Below, one piece after another: positions 6,098 through 13,570 of a stretch of DNA of 15,811 bases (positions within the stretch are counted from its first letter, which is position 1; each line of letters starts with the position of its first letter). Under the pieces are notes generated by a model that made no database searches, was not told where the DNA came from, and saw only the letters and a list, made by a program, of their open reading frames with translations. The translations under genes were made by a program, and so were the position numbers. The stretch is from Hyphomicrobiales bacterium (GTDB lineage Bacteria; Pseudomonadota; Alphaproteobacteria; Rhizobiales; Beijerinckiaceae). The stretch lies in assembly GCA_025363375.1 (NCBI GenBank), contig JANYDZ010000516.1:1-15811 (forward strand), read 5' to 3'.

Positions 6098-7876
6098 TTA
6101 ATACCCCACCGCCCCCGTGCCGCGCTGGCGCGAATCCGCCGCGCCCATGAGCACGCCCCCGGCGCGGTGAATGGTCTGCGCCGAGCCAAAGGCCCGCGTC
6201 GGCCGCAGTTTGTGGCCGCGCGCCTCGAGCAGCCGCAAGCTGTCCACGGATATGCCCCGTTCGAAATCGATCTGGTCGGGCATCCATTGATGGTGGATGC
6301 GCGGCGCCTCGCTCGCCTCCGCCGCGTTGAGGCCGAAATCGACGATGTTGAGAATGATTTGCAGGGCGATGGAAATGATGCGCGAGCCGCCGGGAGAGCC
6401 CGTGACGATTTCCAGTTCGCCGTCCTTGAACACCAGCGTCGGCGACATCGACGAGAGCGGGCGCTTGCGCGGGCCCGGCGCATTGGCTTCGCCGCCGAGC
6501 AGGCCATACGCGTTGGGCGCGTTGTCGCGCGCGGCAAAATCGTCAAGTTCGTTGTTGAGGAGCACGCCCGTGCCGGCGGCGACGAGGCCAAGGCCGTAGG
6601 AAAAGTTCAGCGTATAGGTGTTGGCGACCGCGTTGCCTTGCGAATCCACAACGGAATAATGCGTCGTCTGGTCGCTCTCGTGGATTTGCGGCTTGCCCGG
6701 CGCAATTTCATTGGAAGGCCGCGCGCGCGACGCGGAGATTTGCGCGCGCAACGTGTCCGCATAGCGTTTCGACACCAGCCCCGCCATGGGGACGCGGACA
6801 AAATCCGGATCGCCCAGAAAGGTCGCGCGATCAGCGAAGGCGAGTTTGGACGCTTCAACGATGAGATGCAGCGCGTCGGCGGAATTGTGGCCGAGCTTGC
6901 CGAGATCGAAGCCTTCGAGCATGTTGAGAATCTGGATCACATGCACGCCGCCGGAGGAGGGCGGAGGCATCGAAACAATCTCGCGGCCGCGATAGGTTCC
7001 ACGCACCGGCGCGCGCTCCAGCGCCTTGTAGGTCTTCATGTCCTCAAGCGTCATCCGTCCGCCGAATTCGTTGACGGCGGCGACGATTTTGCGCGCGACT
7101 TCGCCCTCGTAGAAGCCGCGCGGACCCTCGCGCGCGATGGTCTCCAGCGTGTCGGAGAGATCCTTCTGCACAAGGCGTTCGCCGCTCTTCAGCGCGCCGC
7201 CGTCCTCATGCAGAAAGATCGCCTTGCTGGAGGGATAGCGCGCGAGCCGGCGCGCGATGGAGGGAAGCGAATCGGCCAAATCCGCGTCGACATCGACGCC
7301 TTCGCGCGCTAGCGGAATCGAAGGCGCGACGAGATCGGCGAGTTTGAATTTGCCCGAGCCGTATTTTTCCAGCGCCAGCGCGAACCCCGCGACGGTTCCC
7401 GGCACGCCGACTCCCAGGCCGCTCGACTGGGATTTTTCCGGCTCGAAAGCGCCCGTGCCGTCAAGAAAGACGCCCGGCGTGGTCAGGGCCCCCGCCATTT
7501 CGCGGTAATCGATGGCGACGCTTTTCTTCTGCGCCGCCAGATGGATCATCATAAAGCCGCCGCCGCCGAGATTTCCCGCTCGAGGCAGCGTCACGGCGAG
7601 CGCGAAACCCGTGGCGATCGCGGCGTCGACCGCGTTGCCGCCGGCGCGCAATATCTCGAGGCCGATGCGCGAGGCCTTCTCCTCCTGGCTCACCACCATG
7701 CCATGGCGCGCCACCACCGGCAGCGAGCGCGCATAGGTGGAGATGATGGGCTCCTGCTCCTGCGCGCGCCGCGATTGCGCGCGAGCCGGGAGCGGAGCAA
7801 CAAGGCCCGGCGCGCAAAACGCCGACGCGCCGGCAAGCAGGTCTCGACGGGAAAATCGCAAGGTCAGTTGCCCCAC
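6098..7876 (-). CDS. ggt: Gamma-glutamyltransferase precursor with Tat signal
   Basis: A full-length, 592-residue gamma-glutamyltranspeptidase, which hydrolyses glutathione and other gamma-glutamyl compounds or transfers the glutamyl group. The family hallmark is the self-cleavage site ESDQ/TTHYSVVD, making T404 the catalytic N-terminal threonine of the small subunit. Also present are GGGGFMM (104-110), NNELDDFA, KRPLSSMSPT (471-480), the glycine loop TGSPGGSR (492-499) and a C-terminal GTGAVGY. The first 34 residues (SRRDLLAGASAF ... PARAQ) form a twin-arginine-type signal, so the mature enzyme should be periplasmic. The start is uncertain. I use a GTG at 7876, which overlaps the DUF1194 stop by 13 bp; a TTG at 7861, giving MRFSRRDLL, is nearly as likely. 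Either way it is tightly linked to the DUF1194 gene and probably co-transcribed. Confidence 0.95.
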   Translation of the reverse strand: MGQLTLRFSRRDLLAGASAFCAPGLVAPLPARAQSRRAQEQEPIISTYARSLPVVARHGMVVSQEEKASRIGLEILRAGGNAVDAAIATGFALAVTLPRAGNLGGGGFMMIHLAAQKKSVAIDYREMAGALTTPGVFLDGTGAFEPEKSQSSGLGVGVPGTVAGFALALEKYGSGKFKLADLVAPSIPLAREGVDVDADLADSLPSIARRLARYPSSKAIFLHEDGGALKSGERLVQKDLSDTLETIAREGPRGFYEGEVARKIVAAVNEFGGRMTLEDMKTYKALERAPVRGTYRGREIVSMPPPSSGGVHVIQILNMLEGFDLGKLGHNSADALHLIVEASKLAFADRATFLGDPDFVRVPMAGLVSKRYADTLRAQISASRARPSNEIAPGKPQIHESDQTTHYSVVDSQGNAVANTYTLNFSYGLGLVAAGTGVLLNNELDDFAARDNAPNAYGLLGGEANAPGPRKRPLSSMSPTLVFKDGELEIVTGSPGGSRIISIALQIILNIVDFGLNAAEASEAPRIHHQWMPDQIDFERGISVDSLRLLEARGHKLRPTRAFGSAQTIHRAGGVLMGAADSRQRGTGAVGY

Positions 7877-8715
7877 CGGCCCCGCCACAGGCTTTCGCCA
7901 ATGGTGCAGGAGATGCGCGGTTCCCGCGTTTGCGCGCGCCGGACGCGCGGGATTTTGTCCGACGCGTATCGCGGCCAGATGGAGGGCGTCGGCAAAGCGG
8001 CGATCTCGCGCACCAGCTTGTTGCGCGTGGCGTCCACAAAACTCTTCGTGTCGCGCACGGTGATGGAGAAAGCCTCGGGCCCGCCGATGACGCAATCCTC
8101 GTAATAAATGTCGAGTTCCTTGATGTCGGCGGGGCTGAACCATTCGCGAATGCCGACCAGCGGCAGTCCGTTGATGGTGATTCCCTTCTCCAGCGCCTCG
8201 TCGCGCGCGTTGGTGACGACGCGGCCATTGTTGTTGGGGCCGTCGCCGGAAACGTCGATCACCTGGCGCATGCCCTTGAGCCCGTTGTTCTCGAACAATT
8301 TGGCCCCGGCGTCGATGGCGCCGGAGATGGAGGTGCGCTGCGCCCGGCGATAGGGCGCGGCGGCGAGCTTGTCGGCGACAGCTTTTGCGCTGGCGGGGCC
8401 GTCGATGATGGTCCAGTTCAGCAGCAGGTCCTGATCGGTGTAGGAGGCCCATTGCATATAGCTGACGGCGACCTTGCCGAAAGCGTTGGATTTAAGCGCG
8501 TTGAGAAACTCCGGCGAGGTCAGGGCTTTCACATAGCCCTCGCGCTGCAATTGCTGTTCGACCCGGTCCATCGAGTAGGAAATATCGACGGCGAACACGA
8601 GTTCGGCGTCAACCTCCGTGGTCCCGTCGCGTGCGACAGCGGGCGCGGCGGCAAGCCCGAGCGCGGCCGCGAGCATCCAGACGCGCAACGCGCAAGTGTG
8701 TAACGAGTTGGCCAT
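7864..8715 (-). CDS. DUF1194 exported von Willebrand A-domain protein
   Basis: A 283-residue protein of the DUF1194 family, common in alphaproteobacteria and of unknown role. A signal peptide occupies residues 1-29 (ALRVWMLAAALGLAAAPAVA then RD). The rest is one von Willebrand factor A fold with a complete metal-ion site: DISYSMD at 44-50 (D-x-S-x-S), T128 in RTSISGAID and D158 in DVSGDGPNNNG. Such domains bind protein partners through a divalent cation, so the protein is likely a periplasmic adhesion or scaffold factor. I place the start at the ATG at 8715, with GGGAGAA seven bases upstream and the signal peptide directly behind it. The frame remains open back to 8937, which is discussed separately. 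It overlaps or abuts ggt. Confidence 0.85.
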   Translation of the reverse strand: MANSLHTCALRVWMLAAALGLAAAPAVARDGTTEVDAELVFAVDISYSMDRVEQQLQREGYVKALTSPEFLNALKSNAFGKVAVSYMQWASYTDQDLLLNWTIIDGPASAKAVADKLAAAPYRRAQRTSISGAIDAGAKLFENNGLKGMRQVIDVSGDGPNNNGRVVTNARDEALEKGITINGLPLVGIREWFSPADIKELDIYYEDCVIGGPEAFSITVRDTKSFVDATRNKLVREIAALPTPSIWPRYASDKIPRVRRAQTREPRISCTIGESLWRGRWGN

Positions 8716-8916
8716 CGGATTCTCCCGCCGCATCGCGCCCCTGTGCGCAGCATGGCACGGCGCGCGGACGGGTGAAATGGGTGGCGGGGAAATATTTGGG
8801 GAGGGGGCTGCCGGTTGCGCTCCATTCAGGGGAACACAACCCCGGCCCCTCCTGGCGAAGAGCACGCATGCAATGAGCAGCGCGAAACCCCCGCCAAGCA
8901 CGATAATTGTATGCAT
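8716..8916 (-). other. Open leader encoding one membrane segment, in frame with the DUF1194 gene
   Basis: An ATG at 8916 with a good ribosome site (GAGGGA, seven bases upstream) begins MHTIIVLGGGFALLIACVLF, a clear membrane helix followed by basic residues ARRGRG. Next comes a Pro-rich stretch (PSPNISPPPISPV). No stop codon interrupts the frame before the DUF1194 start at 8715. It could be an alternative anchored form of DUF1194, or the stump of a small membrane protein whose remaining part was lost. I lean to the stump: small proteins beginning with a similar helix occur in this group as I recall, and the Pro-rich part looks non-coding. The start lies 23 bases after the channel gene stop. 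Confidence 0.4.
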
Positions 8917-8938
8917 GTTCGGTCCCTCGTTCTGCAAC

Positions 8939-9517
8939 CTATTTGGCCTCGACGGCCTTCTCCATCCGCCGGTCAGGCACCAGCCACAAAAGGGCTACGA
9001 CAAAATAGCCGCACAGGCTCAGGTATGGGTGAATGAACGCCAATGGCAGGGCGGCGATATAAATAGCCAGCGAAATATTGCCTTTTACGTCTTTGCCGAC
9101 GGCGTTCGCCAGCGCCGACTCGCGGCCATTCGCGGCTATCAATCGACCGACAAGAATGTTGTATGAGGCGGCGGCCAATAGCAAGATGAGGCCGTAGCCC
9201 ACAACCGGCCACTTTGCGAAGCGCGTCGCGCCCATCCACGCGTTCGCGAACGGGAAAAGGGAAATCCAGAACAGCAGGTGGAGGTTTGCCCAAAGCACGG
9301 CTCCATTGACGTGCTTGACCGTCTGAAACATGTGGTGGTGATTGTTCCAGTAAATTCCTATGTAAACAAAACTCAGAATATAGCCGATAAACACCGGGAC
9401 AGCTTCGGTGAGCGCGGCGACCTCCGAGCTGTGCGGAGCCTTCAACTCAAGCACCATGATGGTGATGATGATGGCAAGCACGCCATCGCTGAACGCTTCA
9501 AGCCTTCCTTTATGCAT
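8939..9517 (-). CDS. TMEM175-like potassium channel (DUF1211)
   Basis: A 192-residue integral membrane protein of the TMEM175/DUF1211 family, which form potassium-selective leak channels without the usual TVGYG filter. The hallmark is RLEAFSDGVLAIIITIMVLEL at residues 5-25, with FSDG at 9-12 on the pore-lining first helix. About five more helices follow (for example VFIGYILSFVYIGIYW, LHLLFWISLFPFANAW, GLILLLAAASYNIL, LAIYIAALPLAF and CGYFVVALLWLV). NNHHHMFQTV lies after the second helix as in other members. The length fits a single bacterial repeat that would assemble as a tetramer. I choose the ATG at 9517 since the channel motif follows directly; the frame is open to 9583 but adds only non-membrane residues. 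The ribosome site is weak. Its own promoter may lie at 9555-9583. Confidence 0.88.
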   Translation of the reverse strand: MHKGRLEAFSDGVLAIIITIMVLELKAPHSSEVAALTEAVPVFIGYILSFVYIGIYWNNHHHMFQTVKHVNGAVLWANLHLLFWISLFPFANAWMGATRFAKWPVVGYGLILLLAAASYNILVGRLIAANGRESALANAVGKDVKGNISLAIYIAALPLAFIHPYLSLCGYFVVALLWLVPDRRMEKAVEAK

Positions 9518-9554
9518 GTTGTGTCGCCCGCTCGTTCCCGTGCAATCCGATCCT

Positions 9555-9583
9555 ACTATGTCCGCGGGCCGGACAGGTGGCAA
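9555..9583 (-). promoter_or_regulatory. Candidate sigma-70 promoter for the TMEM175 channel
   Basis: On the minus strand TTGCCA (9583-9578, five of six) and CATAGT (9560-9555, four of six) are 17 bases apart. This would start transcription near 9548, about 30 bases before the channel ATG. Found by eye and unproven, but both the spacing and the position are right. Confidence 0.35.
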
Positions 9584-9685
9584 TTGCGCATTTCAAAGCA
9601 ACGACACGGATAGGCGAACGCGAGAACCGCAACCAGTCGTCGGGAGAATGGCGGCCGTTCAAAAGTTTGGCCTGAACAAAGGCCG

Positions 9686-9721
9686 GTGAATCCGCAAGTG
9701 AATCCGCAAGTGAATCCGAAA
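9686..9721 (+). repeat. Three tandem copies of a 12-bp unit
   Basis: GTGAATCCGCAA occurs at 9686-9697 and 9698-9709, and a copy with one change (GTGAATCCGAAA) at 9710-9721. The copies are directly adjacent with no spacer. They lie between the channel promoter region and the hairpins behind the DUF4394 gene. The array may be a slippage product or a small protein-binding array; no function is shown. Confidence 0.8.
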
Positions 9722-9723
9722 GA

Positions 9724-9745
9724 CCGGCGCGCTCGCGCGCGCCGG
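9724..9745 (-). terminator. Strong GC-rich hairpin downstream of the DUF4394 gene
   Basis: CCGGCGCGC at 9724-9732 pairs perfectly with GCGCGCCGG at 9737-9745 around a four-base TCGC loop. It lies 44 bases past the DUF4394 stop. On the minus strand TCTTTC follows, a poor T-run, so it may act as a pause or 3' end protector rather than a classical terminator. Confidence 0.45.
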
Positions 9746-9756
9746 CCCCCGGGAGG

Positions 9757-9778
9757 CCCGCTGAAATACGCCAGCGGG
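9757..9778 (-). terminator. Second hairpin right after the DUF4394 stop codon
   Basis: CCCGCTG at 9757-9763 pairs with CAGCGGG at 9772-9778 around an eight-base loop, starting about 10 bases after the stop. No T-run follows. Together with the hairpin at 9724-9745 it forms a double stem-loop that probably ends the DUF4394 message. Confidence 0.4.
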
Positions 9779-9788
9779 GATTTGCAGG

Positions 9789-10571
9789 TTACATCTTCGG
9801 CAACATTGTGATCTTGCGCACCACGCCCGTCACGCCGGCGATCTTGCCGACGCTGGTGGCTTTGCCGGTGGCCAGATCGACGCTGTAGAGCGTATCGTCG
9901 CCCATCAGCCAGCCGGTGTTCTGACCTTCGCCGGTGTTGACGATGTCGAACGCCCAGCTCTTGGCGACGACGCCGAATTTGCCCACCGCGTTGAGCACGC
10001 CGTCGTTCGGCGGCGCTTGCTTGATCAACGCGCCGATGGTCGCATCGACGTCGTACAGCGTCGTCTCCTTCGCGCCCTTCACGGAATTGGTGTAGGCGGC
10101 GGCGACGATTTTCGGCGTCTCGCCCTTGTGCATGTCGGTGTCCGCGAATTTCAATTTCATATCGACCGTGACCTTGCCGTCGTCGACGTTGGCGCGCAGG
10201 TTCGAGCCGTCGGCGCCAATGATGCGCATCCGGTCGGCGACCGGGTTGAAATCAATCGTGCCGTCGACGCCCGCGGCCAGCATGTTGTCGAGTTTCGACT
10301 TGCCGGTCGCCTTGCCGGTCGCCGGATCGATGGTGACGACGTTGCCGTCGCTGACGAGTCCGTAAAGCATGCCGTCGGCGGGGCGCACGTCGATGCCGTG
10401 CAGCTTGCCGGAGATGCCCGTGACTTTCATGGACTTTGTGACTTTCTTCATGCCGACATCGACGATGGCGAGCGTATCGTTGCCGATCAGCGCGGCGAGC
10501 GATTGCGCGGCGGCGGGGCCGGCAAGGATCGTGGCGGCGGCGAAGGCCGCGAATGCGAAGGACTTCATCAT
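9789..10571 (-). CDS. Secreted DUF4394 protein
   Basis: A 260-residue exported protein of the DUF4394 family. A Sec signal peptide covers about residues 1-22 (FAFAAFAAATILAGPAAA then QS). The mature part has short repeating beta-strand units with Gly/Asp turns: LAALIGNDTLAIVDV, LHGIDVRPADGMLYGL, VVTIDPATGKATGKS, TLYSVDLATGKATSVG. This suggests a beta-propeller-like fold, but no catalytic residue can be named. The family function is unknown. The start is the first of two adjacent ATG codons (10571), with AGGGAG five bases upstream. It is divergent from an ECF sigma/anti-sigma pair across 148 bp. I recall this neighbourhood in other alphaproteobacteria, so it is likely a target gene of that sigma factor. 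A double hairpin lies downstream. Confidence 0.85.
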   Translation of the reverse strand: MMKSFAFAAFAAATILAGPAAAQSLAALIGNDTLAIVDVGMKKVTKSMKVTGISGKLHGIDVRPADGMLYGLVSDGNVVTIDPATGKATGKSKLDNMLAAGVDGTIDFNPVADRMRIIGADGSNLRANVDDGKVTVDMKLKFADTDMHKGETPKIVAAAYTNSVKGAKETTLYDVDATIGALIKQAPPNDGVLNAVGKFGVVAKSWAFDIVNTGEGQNTGWLMGDDTLYSVDLATGKATSVGKIAGVTGVVRKITMLPKM

Positions 10572-10653
10572 GGTGCTCCCTGGGTTTGCCGGAACCGCCC
10601 GGCGGACGAAGCGGATACCCTGGGTCGCCGGAGGCGGACGCAAAGGGCGAAAA

Positions 10654-10673
10654 ACAATATTGTGATGCGCATC
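10654..10673. promoter_or_regulatory. Two abutting perfect 10-bp palindromes in the divergent control region
   Basis: ACAATATTGT at 10654-10663 is a perfect palindrome and is directly followed by GATGCGCATC at 10664-10673, also perfect. They sit in the 148-bp region between the divergent DUF4394 and ECF sigma genes, 46 bases before the sigma start codon. The first is the only AT-rich patch there. They could be an operator or overlap the sigma gene promoter; I could not assign clear ECF -35 and -10 boxes. Confidence 0.4.
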
Positions 10674-10719
10674 CACGGGCCCGGATCGCGTGTATTGTGT
10701 CCGGGTGAGGAGCATCGCA

Positions 10720-11280
10720 ATGCAAGCCGCTGTTTTGATGAAGCCGGATTCGGGGATCGCCGCCGCGCTGCGCCGCTGCGCCGGCGGCGACCGCGCGGCG
10801 TTGCGCGTGATCTATGATTGCGAAGCGCAGTCGATGATCGGCGTCGCCATGCGTATCCTGCGCCGGCGCGAACTGGCCGAAGAGGCGGTGCAGGACGCGT
10901 TCGTGCGCATCTTTCAATACGCGGCGAGTTTTGATCCGGCGCGCGGCGAAGCGAAGACCTGGATCTACGCTATCCTGCGCCACCGCGCGCTCAACATTCT
11001 GCGCGGCGAGGCGCGCACCGACTACACCGACGACCACGAACAGCTCGATGTCGCCAGCGATGATGAATCGCCCGAGGCGGCGGTGTTGCGCCTGTCCGAT
11101 GAGAAATCGTTGAAACGCTGCCTCGAAACGCTGGAGCCGATCCGGCGGAGCGCTGTCGTGCTGGCTTTCGTCAATGGTCTCACCCACGGCGAAGTCGCCG
11201 GGAAACTCGGCGTGCCGCTGGGCACCTGCAAGGCGTGGATACGCCGCAGTCTCGTCTCGCTCAGGGAGTGCATGGGATGA
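10720..11280 (+). CDS. ECF-family RNA polymerase sigma factor
   Basis: A 186-residue sigma factor with only the two ECF domains. Region 2 spans about 25-95 and includes LAEEAVQDAFVRIFQYA and the DNA-melting helix TWIYAILRHRALNILR. Region 4 spans about 130-183 and includes LEPIRRSAVVLAFVNGLTHG then EVAGKLGVPLGTCKAWIRRS, a helix-turn-helix that reads the -35 element. The ATG at 10720 is preceded by GAGGAG seven bases upstream; an earlier in-frame ATG at 10690 lacks a ribosome site. The stop overlaps the anti-sigma start (ATGA), so both are made from one message and held in ratio. Likely targets are its own operon and the divergent DUF4394 gene. The inducing stress is unknown. Confidence 0.92.
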   Translation: MQAAVLMKPDSGIAAALRRCAGGDRAALRVIYDCEAQSMIGVAMRILRRRELAEEAVQDAFVRIFQYAASFDPARGEAKTWIYAILRHRALNILRGEARTDYTDDHEQLDVASDDESPEAAVLRLSDEKSLKRCLETLEPIRRSAVVLAFVNGLTHGEVAGKLGVPLGTCKAWIRRSLVSLRECMG

Positions 11281-12011
11281 GCCGGGATATCGACACGCAA
11301 TTTGATTTCGACCGGATCGCGGCGGAACATGTCATGGGACTTCTCGAAGGCGAGGAAGCGCTCACGGCGGAAAAGCTGCTTGAGCAGGACCTGGAGTTTG
11401 CCGGGCGCGTTGAATATTGGCGCCGGCGCTTCAGCGCGTTCGATGAAAGCGCGCCGCGCGTCGCGCCGTCGGACGGGTTGTGGGAACGCATCGACGCCGC
11501 GCTGCCAACCACCGCGCCCGCAATCGCGCCGACGCGCGCTCCCGCGAAACCGGGCTGGCGCGCCGGCCTTTGGGATTCCCTCGGCTTCTGGCGCGGCGCG
11601 GGCCTTGCGGGCTCCGCCGCCGCTCTGGTTCTGGCGATAGGGCTCAACGCGTCATTGCGCGAACAAGCGAAAAAGCCCGTCATGATCGCCGTGCTGATGA
11701 CGGATTCCAACCGCGCCGCCGCCGTGGTCAATGTCTCGGCGGACGGAACCGCGGAACTGGTCCCCCTCGACGACATCGTGGTGCCGCCCGGCCGCGCGCT
11801 GCAAATCTGGACCCTGTGGGACCGGGCGCGGGGTCCTGTGTCGGTGGGTCTGGTGAACCGCGCCACGCGCATGCCGCTGCAATTGGGCAGCCTGCCAAAG
11901 ACCGGCGTCGATCAACTGTTCGAGATTTCGTTGGAGCCGGAGGGCGGCTCCACCATCGGGCGCCCGACCGGGCCGGTGCTGATGAAGGGGACGGCGAGCA
12001 CGGCTTTGTAA
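11277..12011 (+). CDS. RskA-type membrane anti-sigma factor
   Basis: A 244-residue partner of the ECF sigma factor. Residues about 10-55 (FDRIAAEHVMGLLEGEEALT and the helix LLEQDLEFAGRVEYWRRRF) form the cytoplasmic sigma-binding domain. A Pro/Ala-rich linker follows, and then one membrane helix at about 107-125 (GAGLAGSAAALVLAIGLNAS). The remaining 120 residues match the periplasmic RskA domain (PF10099), with WTLWDRARGPVSVG and LFEISLEPEGGS as landmarks. It should hold the sigma factor at the membrane until a signal in the periplasm releases it. No CHCC zinc motif is present. The start is the ATG at 11277 in the ATGA overlap, with GGGAGTG upstream. The stop is 14 bp from the convergent ABC ATPase gene. 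Confidence 0.88.
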   Translation: MSRDIDTQFDFDRIAAEHVMGLLEGEEALTAEKLLEQDLEFAGRVEYWRRRFSAFDESAPRVAPSDGLWERIDAALPTTAPAIAPTRAPAKPGWRAGLWDSLGFWRGAGLAGSAAALVLAIGLNASLREQAKKPVMIAVLMTDSNRAAAVVNVSADGTAELVPLDDIVVPPGRALQIWTLWDRARGPVSVGLVNRATRMPLQLGSLPKTGVDQLFEISLEPEGGSTIGRPTGPVLMKGTASTAL

Positions 12012-12025
12012 TTGGGAGCCTGCCG

Positions 12026-12817
12026 TCAAATCACCCAGTCTTCCCGCGCCGCCGCCGCCTCGGCGGCAATCTCCGCCTTGACCGCCTGGGAGATTTCGAT
12101 CAGCGCCCAGGCTCCGCGTTTGCGAGGGCGGGCAACATCGACGCTGCGAACCGCGCGCACTTCGCCGGGCTTGCCGCCGAGCGCCACGACGCGGTCGGCG
12201 AGATAGACGGCCTCGTCGATGTCGTGGGTGACGAACAGGATGGTCTTGCCGGTCTCCGCGCGGATGCGGATAAGCTCGTCCTGCAGGTTCTCGCGCGTCG
12301 CCACATCGAGGGCGCTGAAAGGTTCGTCCATCAGAAGAATGGCGGGCTCGACCGCCAACGCGCGGGCCAGCGCCACGCGCTGGCGCTGGCCGCCGGACAA
12401 TTGATAGGGCCAACGATCCGCGAGATCGCGCAGGCCGACCAGCGTCAGCGCTTTCAGCGCGCGTTCGCGCCGCTGCACCCGGGTGGCCCGGGTTTTCTCG
12501 AGGCCGAGGCGGACGTTCGACAGAACCCGCCGCCACGGCAGCAGCCTTGCATCCTGAAACACCAGCGCCAGCGCGCGTTCGGCGGCGGCGTCGGGCCGCA
12601 GCTCCACGCTGCCCGTGGTGGGCTTTGCAAGGTCCATCAACACGCGCAGCAACGTCGATTTGCCGACGCCGGAGGAGCCGACGATGGCGACAAATTCGCC
12701 GGGCTTCACGTCAAGGTCGAGACCGCGCAGGACTTCCGTGCGCACGCCGTCCTGCTCGAAGGCGAGGCCAAGTCCCTTGATGCTGATGACCGGCGGCGCC
12801 TCGCTCACGGCTTCCAT
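12026..12817 (-). CDS. ABC transporter ATPase, nitrate/sulfonate/taurine type (SsuB/TauB-like)
   Basis: A 263-residue ATP-binding subunit of an importer. All motifs are intact: Walker A GSSGVGKST (47-55), Q-loop Q88 in VFQDARLLPW, signature LSGGQRQR (140-147), Walker B ILLMDEP (160-166), D-loop SALD and H198 in VTHDIDEA. The FQDxRLLPW and THDIDEAVYLADRV segments are typical of the SsuB/TauB/NrtD group. The gene is last in the operon: it starts 13 bp inside the permease gene, so the two are translationally coupled. The C-terminal tail (after 225) is helical and charged as in relatives. The substrate cannot be read from the ATPase; sulfonate, nitrate or another small anion are family options. 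Confidence 0.93.
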   Translation of the reverse strand: MEAVSEAPPVISIKGLGLAFEQDGVRTEVLRGLDLDVKPGEFVAIVGSSGVGKSTLLRVLMDLAKPTTGSVELRPDAAAERALALVFQDARLLPWRRVLSNVRLGLEKTRATRVQRRERALKALTLVGLRDLADRWPYQLSGGQRQRVALARALAVEPAILLMDEPFSALDVATRENLQDELIRIRAETGKTILFVTHDIDEAVYLADRVVALGGKPGEVRAVRSVDVARPRKRGAWALIEISQAVKAEIAAEAAAAREDWVI

Positions 12818-13554
12818 TTCAAAAGCCTTTCCTGCGAGAAGACAAACAGCGCGTCCATGACGCCGTACAGCACCGCCATGGTGAGCATGTAAACGACGAC
12901 GATGTCGGTCGCCAGCAGGCTCGACGCCTGCATCATGCGGCTGCCGAGGCCGCTGACTCCGGAGAGTTCGGCGGCGACAACCGCCATCCAGGCTTGCCCG
13001 AGCGCCGTGCGCAGGCCCACGAGAATGCCGGGCGTCGCCGCGGGAAGCAGGACCTTCACGAGCCGCTCGGGGCCGGAGCGGAAGCCGAAGGCGTCGACGA
13101 GCTCGATGAGATCCCGGTCCACGCCGCGGATCGCCGCCTGCGCCGCGAAGAAGACGATCCAGAACACGCCAATCGAGATGATGAAGACGGCGGCGGCTTC
13201 GTCAACGCCAAACCAGATGATGGCGAACGGCGCCCAGGCGAGGTTGGGAATGGGCCGCAGCAGGCGCACCACCCAGGCCAGCAGATGCTCGATGTCGAAA
13301 TACATGCCGGTGAGCACGCCGAGGATCGCGCCAAGCCCGGAGCCCCATGCGAAGCCGACGAGATAATGCGACAGGCTGAGCCGTACCATTTCCAGCCAGA
13401 TGCCGCTTCGGAATTCGCGCAGAAACGCCTGCGGCAGATCGCTTGGCGCCGGCAACAACGAGTTTGGCACAAGCGCGAAACGCGGCGCCGCCTCCCATAT
13501 CGCCAGAAAGGCGAGGAGGCCGAGCGCGGAGAGGAGGACGGGCTTGTTGCGCAA
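12805..13554 (-). CDS. ABC transporter permease, SsuC/TauC-like
   Basis: A 249-residue inner-membrane permease of the BPD_transp_1 type with about six helices (for example SALGLLAFLAIWEA, YLVGFAWGSGLGAILGVLTG, AAVFIISIGVFWIVFFAAQA). The loop that docks on the ATPase is ELVDAFGFRSGPERLVKVLLPAATPGI (split here as ELVDAFGFRSG at 151-161 and PERLVKVLLPAATPG at 162-176). PIPNLAWAPFAIIWFG (101-116) is a hallmark of SsuC/TauC relatives. The start must be a TTG at 13554, because an in-frame TGA lies three codons upstream and no ATG or GTG follows in the N-terminal region. There is no clear ribosome site, so it probably depends on ribosomes ending the binding-protein gene 16 bases upstream. Confidence 0.88.
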   Translation of the reverse strand: MRNKPVLLSALGLLAFLAIWEAAPRFALVPNSLLPAPSDLPQAFLREFRSGIWLEMVRLSLSHYLVGFAWGSGLGAILGVLTGMYFDIEHLLAWVVRLLRPIPNLAWAPFAIIWFGVDEAAAVFIISIGVFWIVFFAAQAAIRGVDRDLIELVDAFGFRSGPERLVKVLLPAATPGILVGLRTALGQAWMAVVAAELSGVSGLGSRMMQASSLLATDIVVVYMLTMAVLYGVMDALFVFSQERLLKWKP

Positions 13555-13570
13555 GCAAAATCATTCGGGC

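Noticed and set aside
5969..7312. Long open frame of 447 codons on the plus strand opposite ggt
   Set aside because: It is antisense to a complete, motif-rich gamma-glutamyltransferase. The translation is Arg/Ala/Gly-rich with no domain, as expected of a shadow frame in GC-rich DNA.
9686..9721. Possible CRISPR-like repeats
   Set aside because: The units are only 12 bp, directly adjacent without spacers, and no cas genes are nearby.
11480..12892. Long open frame of 470 codons on the plus strand
   Set aside because: It runs through the anti-sigma gene in another frame and antisense to the ABC ATPase, both of which have full family motifs.
13202..13564. ATG-started frame (MILLAQQARPP) overlapping the permease start
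   Set aside because: It is out of frame with the permease motifs and reads as Arg/Pro-rich noise; the TTG start gives a normal permease N-terminus.
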